NCBI RefSeq assembly: GCF_016745095.1
Contig: NZ_CP067087.1
Coordinates: 186,001-250,000 of the forward strand
Length of the DNA: 64,000 bases
Source: Croceicoccus sp. YJ47
GTDB lineage: Bacteria; Pseudomonadota; Alphaproteobacteria; Sphingomonadales; Sphingomonadaceae
Direction: 5' to 3'
The notes beneath the pieces are model-generated. The model searched no databases. It was not told where the DNA came from and saw only the letters and a list, made by a program, of their open reading frames with translations. Both the position numbers and the translations under genes were made by a program. Below, piece after piece: positions 18,491-28,203 of the stretch. The number at the start of each line of letters is the position of its first letter. Position 1 is the first letter of the stretch.

Positions 18491-18531
18491 CGTCCCGGAA
18501 GATGATCTCACCAAAGCCCTATGCCGGCACC

Positions 18532-20970
18532 TCAATTTCCGAAGCGATATGTCGCGCGTAGCCAGACTTGGCGACCACGACTGGTAACCGCCACTGTGTC
18601 CGCAAGCACGGTTCCCGTACCACCGGGCGCGCTGCCCGAGAAGGGGTTCCCAGCTGAACGCGTGAAATACCGTTCGTCGGTAAGGTTGCGGCCGAGCAGG
18701 GACAGTTCCCACGTTTCACCAGCATCCTTCAGCGTCACGCCGGCATCGAACAGCTGATAAGCTGGCTGGCGTCCGCCCGGCGAGCTGATGACATCCGTGA
18801 AGAAACTGTCGGTGAAGAAGAAATTGCCAAGCAATTCAAAGCGCATGCCGGAAAATTCGGGCGTTTCGTAGTTAAAGCCGAAAGTGCCGGTCCAATCCGG
18901 GGCGCGGACGAGCTCGGTGCCTGACAGGTCCGTCAACAAGGCAGCTTCGCCGGTGAAACGGTTTACCTGAACCTGGCACTCCGGCGCGGGCAGGCCGGAA
19001 TAACAGATGCTCTGATAATCGGTGTACTCGCCGTCGAGATAGGACAACGCACCATTGAGCGACAATCCATCGAGCGGCGTGCGATAGGTGAAATCGAATT
19101 CCGCGCCGCGCGTCCGCACTTCGCCCGCATTGCGAAGTTCCTGCGTCACGCCGACCAGGACAGCGACCTGCAGACCCGTCGTTTCGTAATCGAAAACCGC
19201 GAAATTGGCGAGCAGATCGCCATCCAGCAGTGACGCCTTCACACCGCCTTCGAAACCGGCGATCTCCTGCTGCCCGTAGCGCGGATCGATCAGGCTTTCC
19301 AGATTGCCGCGCGCGTTGATCGATGAGGTCGTATTCGGGTTGGTCGCGTTGAAGCCACCCGACAGAAAGCCCTCCTTGTATGACCCATAGATGGTCAGAT
19401 CCCGCGAAGGTCGGTAGCTGAGCGTAACCTCGGGAGAGACATTGTCGAAATCGACCTCGCGCGGCGCCTCGATATTCAGGAGGTTGTCGAAATCGCTCGA
19501 CAATGCGGACTCGAACACTGGCAGCGATTTCTCTTCCCTGGAATATCTCGCACCTGCCGATAGCTCGAAGGAATCCAGGAATTCATAGGAAACCTGGCCG
19601 AAAATCGAATAGGCGGTGCCGTTTTGAACGTAACGATAGTTCGACCGCGGAAACGGATTATAAGCGTTGAAAGATACCAGCGCCTGCGCTTCGCCTCGTG
19701 AATCCTGAATGAGTCCGCCGACGAGGAAATTGAAAGGCCCGTCAAGATCCGAGGTCAACCGGATCTCCTCGGTCACTTCGCGAATTTCGAGGTCTGCGTA
19801 TGCCGGCAGAAACGTAAGCGGAATGCCATTTTCGAGGAAATTCGCCGTGAAGCTTCCGACGTAACTGTTACCCGCATCGTAGAAGCCGGTGATCGACGAC
19901 AGGGTAAAGGCGTCGCTTAGCTGGTAATTCATTTCGAGACTGGCGAGAGTTTGCTGGCTCTTCAGATACGTTTCCTCGCCAAAACGGCTGTCCAAATTCT
20001 GAAAGTTGGGTCCGATGTTGTCGGTGGCCGTGACCCGGCCATCGGCCAAGCAATCTTCCGGCGTATCGTAGCCAGCTGGCGTTCCCTGCGGTATTCCGAG
20101 CGGACAGTCGACGAATTGCAGGACATCCGTCGAACCCGATGTGTTCGAACGGTTATGCGCCACCTTGAACCGCGCATCGAAACGGTCGCCGGGTTCGAAC
20201 AGCGCCGTGGCGCGGGCAGCGTATTCATCGCCATTGGGCACGCGGCGATCGAAGGGCACGAATACGTTGGCGCCGCCGTCGGGCGCGACGTTGCGTATGT
20301 CACCTTCGGAATGGCTATAGAAACCTGCGAGCCGCACACCGAGCGTATCGGTGACGGGGCCGGAGACGTAGCCTTCTGTACGAATTTCGTCGGCTTCGAA
20401 TTCATAACCGGCGATGATGCCGACTTCGAAATAGCCTTTGGGATCGTTCGTGCGGGTCGTGATGATGCCCGCGGGGCTGTTCTTTCCGAAGAACAGCGAC
20501 TGCGGCCCCTTCAGCACTTCGATCTGGGCCACGTCGAACTGGCCAAGACGACGCACCGAGGACCGCGCAACGGGCACGCCATCGATATTGAACGAGACGG
20601 CCTGATCGGCAAACGGATTGGCATCGACGCCGGACAGGCCGCGTATCGCAACAATGCCGCCTTGCGGCGAGGACGTGGCTTCGCTGGTAATGAGGGTCGG
20701 AACCGCCTGCGCCAGCGAATCGACCGAATTGATCCCACGCGCCTGCAACTGGTCGCCGCTGATGGCCTGGATCTGCACGGGCGCGTTGATGCTGGTTTCC
20801 TCGCGTCGGCGGGCCGTGACGATGATGGCGTTTGACGAACCATTCGACCGACCGACTTCCGCTTCTGGATCAACCGCTTCGGATTCGGAGACCTGCGCTG
20901 CCGCGGGGAGTGCCGTTAGCGCGAAGCAACCAGCGGATGACAGCAGCAAAGTTCTGGTGAATGCTCTCAT
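18532..20970 (-). CDS. TonB-dependent receptor, catabolic cluster
   Basis: An 812-aa receptor starting at an ATG with AAGGAGAGAG upstream. A signal peptide ends at ALPAAAQ; the TonB box-like stretch IIVTARRREET is at about residue 49, the plug runs to about 175 (VEVLKGPQSLFFGKNSPAGIITTRT), and the barrel ends in RATYRFGN. This is the large sphingomonad family often placed with aromatic, steroid or terpenoid degradation genes. Its promoter carries one of four shared palindromic modules, so it is inferred to import the hydrophobic substrate of the cluster, not sugar. Confidence 0.87.
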   Translation of the reverse strand: MRAFTRTLLLSSAGCFALTALPAAAQVSESEAVDPEAEVGRSNGSSNAIIVTARRREETSINAPVQIQAISGDQLQARGINSVDSLAQAVPTLITSEATSSPQGGIVAIRGLSGVDANPFADQAVSFNIDGVPVARSSVRRLGQFDVAQIEVLKGPQSLFFGKNSPAGIITTRTNDPKGYFEVGIIAGYEFEADEIRTEGYVSGPVTDTLGVRLAGFYSHSEGDIRNVAPDGGANVFVPFDRRVPNGDEYAARATALFEPGDRFDARFKVAHNRSNTSGSTDVLQFVDCPLGIPQGTPAGYDTPEDCLADGRVTATDNIGPNFQNLDSRFGEETYLKSQQTLASLEMNYQLSDAFTLSSITGFYDAGNSYVGSFTANFLENGIPLTFLPAYADLEIREVTEEIRLTSDLDGPFNFLVGGLIQDSRGEAQALVSFNAYNPFPRSNYRYVQNGTAYSIFGQVSYEFLDSFELSAGARYSREEKSLPVFESALSSDFDNLLNIEAPREVDFDNVSPEVTLSYRPSRDLTIYGSYKEGFLSGGFNATNPNTTSSINARGNLESLIDPRYGQQEIAGFEGGVKASLLDGDLLANFAVFDYETTGLQVAVLVGVTQELRNAGEVRTRGAEFDFTYRTPLDGLSLNGALSYLDGEYTDYQSICYSGLPAPECQVQVNRFTGEAALLTDLSGTELVRAPDWTGTFGFNYETPEFSGMRFELLGNFFFTDSFFTDVISSPGGRQPAYQLFDAGVTLKDAGETWELSLLGRNLTDERYFTRSAGNPFSGSAPGGTGTVLADTVAVTSRGRQVWLRATYRFGN

Positions 20971-21049
20971 GTTTTCTCTCTCCTTCTGACACCGCAGCCT
21001 TCACGGACCGCCGTTTTGTGATGCCACGATTGCCTGCCCCGACCCGCCT

Positions 21050-21084
21050 GTCAACATTTGAGAATATCGTTCTTTATAGAGAAT
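21050..21084 (-). promoter_or_regulatory. Shared operator-promoter module, TonB receptor
   Basis: Read on the plus strand: GTCAA, 4 bases, TGAGAAT, 3 bases, GTTCTT, then TATAGAGAA. It is the most degenerate of the four modules in the right arm. On the minus strand the first block reads TTGAC and can act as -35 box for the TonB gene about 80 bp away. The same spacing occurs at 28964, 33757 and 47772. Confidence 0.65.
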
Positions 21085-21160
21085 TCAGGTGAGCGCCGCC
21101 CGTGGAGGAGGATGCCATCTCCAAGGTTTACACGGGGTTGAACTTCTGTATGATGAACAC

Positions 21161-21177
21161 CATTCTCTATTCCGAAT
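21161..21177 (+). promoter_or_regulatory. Half-site of the shared operator
   Basis: CATTCTCTATTCCGAAT here is identical over 16 bases to the right part of the module upstream of the P450 gene (read on its minus strand). The left arm is not recognisable. It lies about 95 bp before the MFS permease start and may place that operon in the same regulon. Confidence 0.45.
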
Positions 21178-21207
21178 GGAAAGAGCGGCATCACCGGGGA
21201 GAGGCAG

Positions 21208-21273
21208 ATGATAAGGAATAGCGCCCGACGGCGGCTGAATCGTCAGATCATCCTGTGGTGGATGGCCGCATGA
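21208..21273 (+). CDS. Possible 21-aa leader ORF coupled to MFS gene
   Basis: ATG at 21208 follows GGGGAGAGG at ideal distance, a much better ribosome site than that of the MFS gene. The frame encodes [21 protein letters not shown] and stops in TGA at 21271-21273, overlapping the MFS ATG at 21270 (ATGA). This is the layout of a translationally coupled leader peptide. It may instead be a chance frame. No homologue is recognised. Confidence 0.4.
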   Translation: MIRNSARRRLNRQIILWWMAA

Positions 21274-22823
21274 AGTTCGGTAAAATCTCGCGCGAGCATC
21301 CTTCGACCGCCTATCGCAACTATGTGCTGGGTGTGTTTTCGCTGATCTACGCGCTCAACTTCATCGATCGGCAGATCATCAGCGTTCTCGCTCTCGACCT
21401 GAAACGCGACCTTGGCCTTTCCGATGCCGATCTCGGTTTCTTGTACGGAACAGCGTTCGGCGTGTTCTACGCCCTGTTCGGCATCCCCATGGGTCGCCTT
21501 GCCGATAGCTGGAACAGGATTCGCCTGGTTACGATCGGATTTGCGTTCTGGTCGTTGATGACGACATTGTCGGGCTTCGCCCGTACCGGAGTGCAATTGA
21601 CGCTCGCCCGCATCGGCGTGGGTGTCGGGGAAGCAACCGCGTCGCCGTGCGCATATTCGTTGATCTCCGACTACTTTCCGAAGAATCGGCGCGCGACCGC
21701 GATCGCGCTTTATACCGCCGGAATGTATATCGGATCGGGCGCGTCGCTGTTCATCGGCGCGAAGATTGTCGAGGTATGGAACGACGCATTTCCCGAAGGT
21801 TGGCAAGGGATCGTCGGGTGGCAGGCTGCCTTCATGGCAGTCGGACTGCCCGGTCTTGCGCTCGCATGCTTGGTCGCCACGTTGAGGGAGCCGGTTCGCG
21901 GCCTGTCGGATGGGATCGAACAGCCTCCCGTGGAGCGTCCCTTTCGCGGTTTCCTCGATGAATTGCTGACCATGGTCCCACCGTTCTGCCTGTTCACGGC
22001 GGCGCGCCGCGGGCGCGGACCGCTGTTGGTCAACATTGCCGCGGCCACGCTCATTTCGTTGATAGCACTGGGTCTGATCGCCTGGACCGGCGACAAGCTG
22101 CAATGGGTCGCCGTTGGTATCGGCGTATATGCTATCTTTAGCTGGGTTGCCGCCCTCAAGAGCCGTGACCGTCCTGCATGGACGCTCATATGGAAGACGC
22201 CGTCTTTTCTTTATCTCACCATCGGCCACGGACTGACATCATTCGTGAACTATGCGGTGATCTTCTGGTCATTGCCTTACGTCGAAAGTGAATTGGGTGC
22301 GGACCGCGCCGAGGCCGCCTTTTTTATCGGCGGTGCTGGCGCGGTGGCGGGCTTCGTTGGCCTGATTTTCGGGGGACGCTTCGCCGATTTCCTGAGGGAA
22401 CGCCATCCCTCGGGCCGCGTGATGGTGATGATCGCGGGCGCGATCCTTCCGTTCGTCCCGTTGACCGTGATTTTCACCACCGGAAGTCTTGGCGTGTTCT
22501 ACGTCCTCTATTTTCCGATGATCCTCTTCGGTAGCATCACCTTGCCGTCGGCAGGGGCCACCTCGCAGGATCTGGTGCTTCCACGCATGCGCGGATTGGC
22601 ATCTGCGACGTTCCTTCTATCACTCACCATGATCGGTCTGGCCCTTGGTCCCTATTCGGTTGGAGCCATCTCTTCGGCCACCGGTAGCATGTCCACGGCC
22701 ATTCTCTCGCTCATGGCGGTGCTACCCGTATCGATCCTGATGTTCGTCCTCTTGTACTTACGCTTGCCAAAAGCTGAGGAAACCCTCGTCGAGAGAGCCC
22801 GGCAAGCCGGAGAACAATTATGA
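21270..22823 (+). CDS. MFS transporter (spinster-like)
   Basis: A 517-aa inner-membrane permease with about 12 helices. The start region reads [24 protein letters not shown], followed by the MFS signature [13 protein letters not shown] between helices 2 and 3 and [13 protein letters not shown] in helix 4, typical of the spinster-like/aromatic-acid type MFS group found in sphingomonads. An alternative GTG start lies at 21255. Its stop overlaps the CoA-transferase subunit A start (ATGA), so it heads a run of coupled catabolic genes to about 28183. Likely role: uptake of the substrate or an intermediate acid. Confidence 0.82.
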   Translation: MKFGKISREHPSTAYRNYVLGVFSLIYALNFIDRQIISVLALDLKRDLGLSDADLGFLYGTAFGVFYALFGIPMGRLADSWNRIRLVTIGFAFWSLMTTLSGFARTGVQLTLARIGVGVGEATASPCAYSLISDYFPKNRRATAIALYTAGMYIGSGASLFIGAKIVEVWNDAFPEGWQGIVGWQAAFMAVGLPGLALACLVATLREPVRGLSDGIEQPPVERPFRGFLDELLTMVPPFCLFTAARRGRGPLLVNIAAATLISLIALGLIAWTGDKLQWVAVGIGVYAIFSWVAALKSRDRPAWTLIWKTPSFLYLTIGHGLTSFVNYAVIFWSLPYVESELGADRAEAAFFIGGAGAVAGFVGLIFGGRFADFLRERHPSGRVMVMIAGAILPFVPLTVIFTTGSLGVFYVLYFPMILFGSITLPSAGATSQDLVLPRMRGLASATFLLSLTMIGLALGPYSVGAISSATGSMSTAILSLMAVLPVSILMFVLLYLRLPKAEETLVERARQAGEQL

Positions 22824-23530
22824 GAAACAAGGTAATGGACAGCGCCGATAATGCGCTGAGCGATCTGTTGAAAGATGGCATCACGCTGATGTCGGGCGGG
22901 TTCGGGCTATGCGGCAATCCCGAAACCCTGATCGAGGCTGTGCGCGCTTCGCAGGTGAAATCCCTGACCGTCATCTCCAACAATGCAGGTGCCGATAACT
23001 TCGGCCTGTGGGCGCTGCTCGAAAACAAGCAGGTGAAGAAAATGATTTCTTCCTATGTCGGAGAGAACAAGCTGTTCGAGCAGCTTTACCTTTCCGGCGC
23101 GCTCGAGCTTGAACTCAATCCACAAGGCACCTTGGCGGAACGCATTCGCGCAGGGGGTGCCGGCATTCCGGCATTCTATACCCGGACCGGTGTCGGCACA
23201 GTGGTGGCCGAGGGAAAGCCGACCGAGGTTTTTGACGGGATCGAGTATGTCCGCGAACGTTGGCTCAGAGCGGATGTTGCATTGGTCAAAGCCTGGCGCG
23301 CAGACCCGGAAGGAAACCTGGTTTTCCGCAAGACCGCTCGCAATTTCAACCCGATGATGGCCACCGCCGGCAAGGTCACGGTGGTCGAGGTGGAGGAACT
23401 GGTCGAGGCCGGCTCGCTCGACCCCGATTGCATCCACGTGCCCGGCATTCATGTCGACCGCATCGTGATGGCGACAATAAACGAAAAGCGCATCGAGCGT
23501 CTTACCGAGCGAACTCGGGAAAGCGCCTAA
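22820..23530 (+). CDS. 3-oxoacid CoA-transferase, subunit A
   Basis: A 236-aa subunit of a family I CoA-transferase. The glycine-rich [12 protein letters not shown] at about residues 23-34 and the VISNNAG segment are typical of the alpha subunit of SCOT/PcaI/AtoD-like enzymes, which move CoA from succinyl- or acetyl-CoA to a 3-oxoacid or similar acid. The matching beta subunit is not adjacent; the only one in the window is at 47868, 25 kb away in the same cluster. The ATG overlaps the permease stop. Confidence 0.88.
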   Translation: MRNKVMDSADNALSDLLKDGITLMSGGFGLCGNPETLIEAVRASQVKSLTVISNNAGADNFGLWALLENKQVKKMISSYVGENKLFEQLYLSGALELELNPQGTLAERIRAGGAGIPAFYTRTGVGTVVAEGKPTEVFDGIEYVRERWLRADVALVKAWRADPEGNLVFRKTARNFNPMMATAGKVTVVEVEELVEAGSLDPDCIHVPGIHVDRIVMATINEKRIERLTERTRESA

Positions 23531-23556
23531 CCCAAAGATTACAGGATACCCAGACC

Positions 23557-24993
23557 ATGAACGATTATTCCAGCAAGCTCGGCCTCTACATCGGCGGCGA
23601 ATGGCTCGGCCCCGAGGGACGCGACACGACGCAACCCCGCAATCCGGCCACCGGCGAGGTGATCGGTGAACTGCCGAGCGCCAGCCTCGATGATCTGGAC
23701 CGCGCCCTGCAGGCCGCCGAAGAAGGGTTTGCGCAGTGGCGCGACACCTCCGGAACGGAGCGGGCCAATGTCCTGCGGAAAGCCGCCGCGCTCTTGCGTG
23801 AAAGGGCAGACGACATCGCCCGCATCGCGACCATGGAACAGGGCAAGCCGGTGGCCGAGGCAAAGGGCGAGCTGGGCCTGACCGCATCGCTGATCGAATT
23901 CCATGCTGGCGAAGCGGAGCGCATCTACGGCCGCGTCCTGCCTCGTCCGACGGGCTCCCGTTCGCTCGTACTGCACCAGCCGATCGGCGTGGTGGCAGCA
24001 TTCTGTGCCTGGAACTTTCCCATACTCAACCCGGCGCGCAAGCTTGCCCCGGCTCTGGCGGCGGGCTGCGCGATCATCCTCAAGCCAAGCGAGGAGACCG
24101 CCGGGAGCGCAATCGCGATCATGCGTTGCTTTGAGGATGCCGGCCTTCCCGGCAAGGTCGCGCAGATGGTGTTCGGCGTGCCTGACACGATTTCGCGCCA
24201 CCTGCTTGCCTCCCCCGTCACCCGCAAATTGAGTTTCACCGGATCGGTGCCCGTCGGCAAGCATCTGATGAAGCTCGCGGCGGACACGGTCATGCGCTCC
24301 ACCATGGAACTGGGTGGGCACGGGCCGGTACTGGTGTTTGACGACTGCGATCTGGACAAGACTCTGGACATGTTGGTTCCGCACAAATTCCGCAATGCCG
24401 GACAGGTGTGCATCTCGCCGACCCGTTTCCACGTACAGGAAGGTATTTACGAAAAATTCGCGCGCGGCTTTGCCGAGCGCACGAGCGCGCTGAGGGTCGG
24501 ATCCGGTTTCGAGAGCGAAACGCAAATGGGGCCGATGGCCAATGCGCGCCGGCCCGAAGCAATCGACGCCATGGTCGAGAATGCCCGTTCCGAAGGTGCG
24601 ACAGTGCTCACCGGCGGAACGCGCGGCGCGAACGGGCGCGGTTTTTTCTACCAGCCGACCGTGCTGACCGACGTGCCCATGACTGCCAGGCTCATGAACG
24701 ACGAGCCATTCGGTCCGGTCGCCATGATAAGTCGCTTCGCGAGCGACGATGACGCAATAGCCGAAGCCAACCGCCTGCCCTACGCCCTGGCCGCCTATTG
24801 CTTCACGGAAAATGGCCGCCGCCAGAACCGTCTGGGCGACGAGATCGAGGCGGGGATGATTGCTGTGAACCAGCTGGCCCTGAGCTGGCCCGACAGCCCG
24901 TTTGGCGGGATGAAGGACAGCGGCTTCGGATCGGAAGATGGACCCGAAGGGGTAATGGCTCACCTGGTTACCAAGACATTTCACATGAAATGA
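23557..24993 (+). CDS. NAD(P)-dependent aldehyde dehydrogenase 1 (succinate-semialdehyde type)
   Basis: A 478-aa aldehyde dehydrogenase. The conserved CAWNFP, SFTGSVPVGKHLM, MELGGHGP (general base Glu) and FRNAGQVC (nucleophile Cys, about residue 287) are all present, and the C-terminus has SPFGGMKDSG. The layout is closest to GabD/succinate-semialdehyde dehydrogenases. It oxidises an aldehyde intermediate to the acid for CoA activation. It follows subunit A of the CoA-transferase by 26 bp in the same operon. The ATG at 23557 has a weak ribosome site (ACAGGA). Confidence 0.87.
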   Translation: MNDYSSKLGLYIGGEWLGPEGRDTTQPRNPATGEVIGELPSASLDDLDRALQAAEEGFAQWRDTSGTERANVLRKAAALLRERADDIARIATMEQGKPVAEAKGELGLTASLIEFHAGEAERIYGRVLPRPTGSRSLVLHQPIGVVAAFCAWNFPILNPARKLAPALAAGCAIILKPSEETAGSAIAIMRCFEDAGLPGKVAQMVFGVPDTISRHLLASPVTRKLSFTGSVPVGKHLMKLAADTVMRSTMELGGHGPVLVFDDCDLDKTLDMLVPHKFRNAGQVCISPTRFHVQEGIYEKFARGFAERTSALRVGSGFESETQMGPMANARRPEAIDAMVENARSEGATVLTGGTRGANGRGFFYQPTVLTDVPMTARLMNDEPFGPVAMISRFASDDDAIAEANRLPYALAAYCFTENGRRQNRLGDEIEAGMIAVNQLALSWPDSPFGGMKDSGFGSEDGPEGVMAHLVTKTFHMK

Positions 24994-25036
24994 CCCGCTC
25001 GGCACGAGACGACCAGCGCAGGACAGGAGAGAGATC

Positions 25037-25474
25037 ATGACCGACCAACCACGCATCGCCGGAGGCATCGGCGCCGATGATCCCTTCTGGGATGCACTCG
25101 AAGAAGGCCGTTTCGTCGCACCGAAATGTTCCTCGTGTCATCAGTGGATGTGGCCCGCGCATTACCGGTGCGGCAAATGTGGATCCTGGGATCTCGATTG
25201 GGAAGAGATCGAGATGACGGGCACGCTTTTCACCTGGACGCGCAACCATGCTGTATCCGAAGTGGTGAAGGAACGCCGTGAGGACACGCCTTTCGTAACG
25301 CTTCTCGTCGAGCTTCCGCAGGCGGGCTCGATCCGCATTCCCGGCGTGCTGGAAGGCGATGAAGACGGTCTGGCGATCGGCGCCCGGCTTACGGGTCGTA
25401 TCAGGCCGGGTGACGAAAAGTCGAAAGGCTACGCCACCGTGGTCTGGCATCTTGCGGAAGGAAACCGTGCATGA
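25037..25474 (+). CDS. DUF35/OB-fold zinc-ribbon protein
   Basis: A 145-aa protein with a rubredoxin-like zinc ribbon (CSSC at about residue 31, CGKC at about 45) and a C-terminal OB-fold (TPFVTLLVELPQAGSIRIPGVL). DUF35 proteins are partners of thiolase-fold enzymes; in steroid side-chain degradation a DUF35 domain (ChsH2) is required with Ltp2 for retro-aldol cleavage. Its TGA overlaps the ATG of the thiolase-fold gene (ATGA), so the two are made together and probably form a complex. It does not itself carry a catalytic motif. Confidence 0.87.
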   Translation: MTDQPRIAGGIGADDPFWDALEEGRFVAPKCSSCHQWMWPAHYRCGKCGSWDLDWEEIEMTGTLFTWTRNHAVSEVVKERREDTPFVTLLVELPQAGSIRIPGVLEGDEDGLAIGARLTGRIRPGDEKSKGYATVVWHLAEGNRA

Positions 25475-26649
25475 ACACCGCAAACGCATTTCGAGGAGCC
25501 GCCGCTGTCGTCGGTATCGGTCAGACACCGTATTACAAGCGCGGAACGTCACCCGATGGCGAAACGAAGCTGGCGCTCCGGGCCATCATAGCCGCAGCCG
25601 AGGATGCCGGGATGGATCCGGCGGACATCGACGGTTTCGTATCCTACGGGTCGGAGCGCAATACCGGCCAGAAACTCATGCCCGCGCTCGGCACAAAGGA
25701 TATGCGCTTCGCGGCACTCGCATGGACGCATGGTGGCGGCATTCCCGCCGCCTTGTTGCTGGCCGCGCAGGCCATTCATTCAGGCCAGGCCGAAGCCGTC
25801 GTCGTTTATCGCGCGATGGCGGAGCAGAGTAACCAGCGCTTGCAGGTCGCCGTGACGCAGGGGGATACGCCGGCACAGTTTCTGGCCAACGGGATCGATA
25901 TGGTCCTGCAGCGTTCCGCCATGCGCAGCCAGCGGCTCATCGAGCACCACGGCGTCCCCGCCTCTACGCTGGAGGCGATCGCGCGCGCCGGATACCATCA
26001 CGCGCGGAACAATCCGGGCGCCGCCGGTCACGGGCAGCCCTTGAGTCACGAGAAATACCAGGCATCGCGTTTCATTTCCGAACCGTTGCACCTGTTCGAT
26101 TGCTCCCGCGAGAACGACGGCGCGGCCGCCGTCATACTGGTTTCCGCAGAACGGGCGAGGAGCATGAAGCAGAAACCCGCCTTCCTCCTGTCCTGCCCGA
26201 TGGGTGCAGAAGCGCAGTCGTCATCGGGATCGCTGGAGGACAATCACGAGCCCTATGTCAGTGTCGGCATGATCCATCTTGCCAAGCGCCTGTGGGAGGA
26301 ATCAGGATACGGCCCCGAAGACGTGGACGTTGCCCAGATCTACGAGAACTTCACCGGCATGGCCGTGGCCTCGATCATCGATCACGGCTTTTGCACGTAC
26401 GAAAACGCAGGGGCGTTCATCACACTGGACAATCTGACTGCACCGTCCGGCGCCTTGCCGATCAACACGTCGGGCGGAAACATCGCAGACGGTTTCATTC
26501 ACGGAATGGGGCTGGTGCTCGAAGCGGTCCGTCAGATCCGCGGGACATCGACAAATCAGGTGCCCAACGCGAAACTGTCACTGATGGCAGGCGGGCCTGG
26601 AGACTCCGTGACCAGCACGGCGCTGTTCGGAAGCGAGGAGACGCTGTGA
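25471..26649 (+). CDS. Thiolase-fold lipid-transfer/SCP-x-like protein, no nucleophilic Cys
   Basis: A 392-aa thiolase-fold protein of the SCP-x/Ltp2 type. The position of the thiolase nucleophile (normally within CSTG or CASG) reads WTHGGG, so classical thiolysis is unlikely. The family features FDCSRENDGAAAVI, YENFTGM and NTSGGNIADGFIHGMG remain. With an adjoining DUF35 gene, this matches the Ltp2/ChsH2-like arrangement in which the pair performs a retro-aldol cleavage of a 3-hydroxyacyl-CoA. That activity is inferred from family and context. An alternative is a structural or acyl-transfer role. Confidence 0.82.
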   Translation: MNTANAFRGAAAVVGIGQTPYYKRGTSPDGETKLALRAIIAAAEDAGMDPADIDGFVSYGSERNTGQKLMPALGTKDMRFAALAWTHGGGIPAALLLAAQAIHSGQAEAVVVYRAMAEQSNQRLQVAVTQGDTPAQFLANGIDMVLQRSAMRSQRLIEHHGVPASTLEAIARAGYHHARNNPGAAGHGQPLSHEKYQASRFISEPLHLFDCSRENDGAAAVILVSAERARSMKQKPAFLLSCPMGAEAQSSSGSLEDNHEPYVSVGMIHLAKRLWEESGYGPEDVDVAQIYENFTGMAVASIIDHGFCTYENAGAFITLDNLTAPSGALPINTSGGNIADGFIHGMGLVLEAVRQIRGTSTNQVPNAKLSLMAGGPGDSVTSTALFGSEETL

Positions 26650-26650
26650 C

Positions 26651-28183
26651 ATGAGCCAGATGGGATTGATACATGACGGGCTGGACTACTGGGCGAGGCG
26701 CACCCCTGAAAAAATGGCCTTCTCGTTCGACGGGGAGGATGCCCTCACCTACGGCGAGCTCGCCAAATGGAGCGACGGTCTGGCGGAGCATTTGCAGAGC
26801 CAGGACGTCCGGCCGGGAGACCGCGTAGCAATTGCAGCAGCCAACTCGCTGGAATGGATCGCCAGCGCCTTTGCCATTGCCAAGTCCGGCGGCATCATCG
26901 TGCCATTCAATGACCGGCTTGTGGGACTGGAACTCCACTACCTCGCCTCGGACAGTGATCCGCGCCTGATAATCGCGGATTCCGAGCGCGCCGAGCGAAT
27001 GGTGAAAGCGGGCGTGACCGCAACCATCATGCCCATCGACCATGTCTCGCAATTTCGCGGCGGCGCCACCGACGGATGGCAGCAGGTCCGCCGGGAGAGC
27101 GAGGATGTGGCGATGATCATTTTCACCAGCGGCTCCACCTCCCGGCCTAAGGGAGCCATGATGACGCACGGGAGTTATCTCCTGAAGTTCACCGAGATGC
27201 TGCTGCTCGACAATCGCATCGGCGCCGAAACCCGATCACTGATGCCCTTCGGTCTTCATTCGTCGCCCGGACTGCCCTGGGGCCAGATGTTCACGACCAT
27301 AGTCGGCGGAACGCTGTATTTCACGCAGAAATACTCTACCGAGAAAATCTTGCGACTGCTCGCTCAGGAGCGGATCACATTCTTCATTGGCGTGCCCATG
27401 ATCTATGATCAATTGGCCGATCTGCCTCAATTCGCCGATGCGGATCTATCGCATTTGACTTTCGCCCGCATCGGCGGCGCCACACCCACCAGGGAAACGC
27501 TCGCGCGCTGGATGGAAAAAGGCATCGCCCTGCGCCAGCTCTACGGCATGTCCGAGGTTGGCGGAGGTGCCATCATCGCCAGCGAAGCGGAAGCACGTGC
27601 CCGGCCCGACAGTTGCGGCCGCGGCCTCGCTCTGTCGCGCTTCCGCATTCAGCGTGACGACGGGAGCCCATGCGATCCTGGCGAAGCGGGGCATATCCTG
27701 CTCACCGGACCGGGTTTGATGAAAGCATACTGGAACAAGCCCGAAGAGACATCCGCTGCATTGCAGGACGGATGGATGCATACAGGCGATATCGGCATGG
27801 TCGATGAGGAAGGATATTTCCATTTCATCGACAGGTCGAAAGAGATGATCAAGTCTGGCGGCTTCAACGTTTCTCCCGCCGAGATCGAAGGCATCATCTC
27901 GCAGCATCCCGCCATTGCCGAGGTCGCCGTTTTCGGCGTGCAGGATGCCGATTACGCAGAAGCAATTTTCGCCTGCGCGCGTTGCAATGCCGCGCTGGAA
28001 GAACAGGAATTGTTCGATTGGTGCGCGGAAAGGATGGCAGGATACAAGCTGCCGCGATATGTGGAATTAACGGATAAACCGCTCCCGCGGCTTGCAAATG
28101 AAAAAGTCGATCGACAACAACTCAAGCGAACCTATGCCGCCGTTTCCAACAGACGCGACAGACTAAGGTCCGGCATCGGATAA
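26651..28183 (+). CDS. AMP-forming acyl-CoA synthetase
   Basis: A 510-aa member of the ANL superfamily that activates a carboxylic acid with ATP and CoA. The P-loop IFTSGSTSRPKGAM at about residues 155-168, LYGMSEVGGGA, the GWMHTGDIG/FIDRSKEMIKSGG region and the C-terminal NEKVDR with the catalytic lysine are present. It starts 1 bp after the thiolase-fold stop. It is the last enzyme of the operon starting at the MFS gene and precedes an iclR gene by 20 bp. Substrate class cannot be told from sequence. Confidence 0.88.
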   Translation: MSQMGLIHDGLDYWARRTPEKMAFSFDGEDALTYGELAKWSDGLAEHLQSQDVRPGDRVAIAAANSLEWIASAFAIAKSGGIIVPFNDRLVGLELHYLASDSDPRLIIADSERAERMVKAGVTATIMPIDHVSQFRGGATDGWQQVRRESEDVAMIIFTSGSTSRPKGAMMTHGSYLLKFTEMLLLDNRIGAETRSLMPFGLHSSPGLPWGQMFTTIVGGTLYFTQKYSTEKILRLLAQERITFFIGVPMIYDQLADLPQFADADLSHLTFARIGGATPTRETLARWMEKGIALRQLYGMSEVGGGAIIASEAEARARPDSCGRGLALSRFRIQRDDGSPCDPGEAGHILLTGPGLMKAYWNKPEETSAALQDGWMHTGDIGMVDEEGYFHFIDRSKEMIKSGGFNVSPAEIEGIISQHPAIAEVAVFGVQDADYAEAIFACARCNAALEEQELFDWCAERMAGYKLPRYVELTDKPLPRLANEKVDRQQLKRTYAAVSNRRDRLRSGIG

Positions 28184-28203
28184 AAGCTGACGAAAGGGTC
28201 GGG

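Noticed and set aside
17570-18498. 8-bp target duplication around IS copy 2
   Set aside because: Left and right octamers do not match for this copy or for copies 3 and 4. A partial TCCCGG match to the base run after 18490 is short and off register.
23539-25068. A 509-codon minus-strand frame
   Set aside because: Antisense to the first aldehyde dehydrogenase, which has all catalytic motifs on the plus strand.
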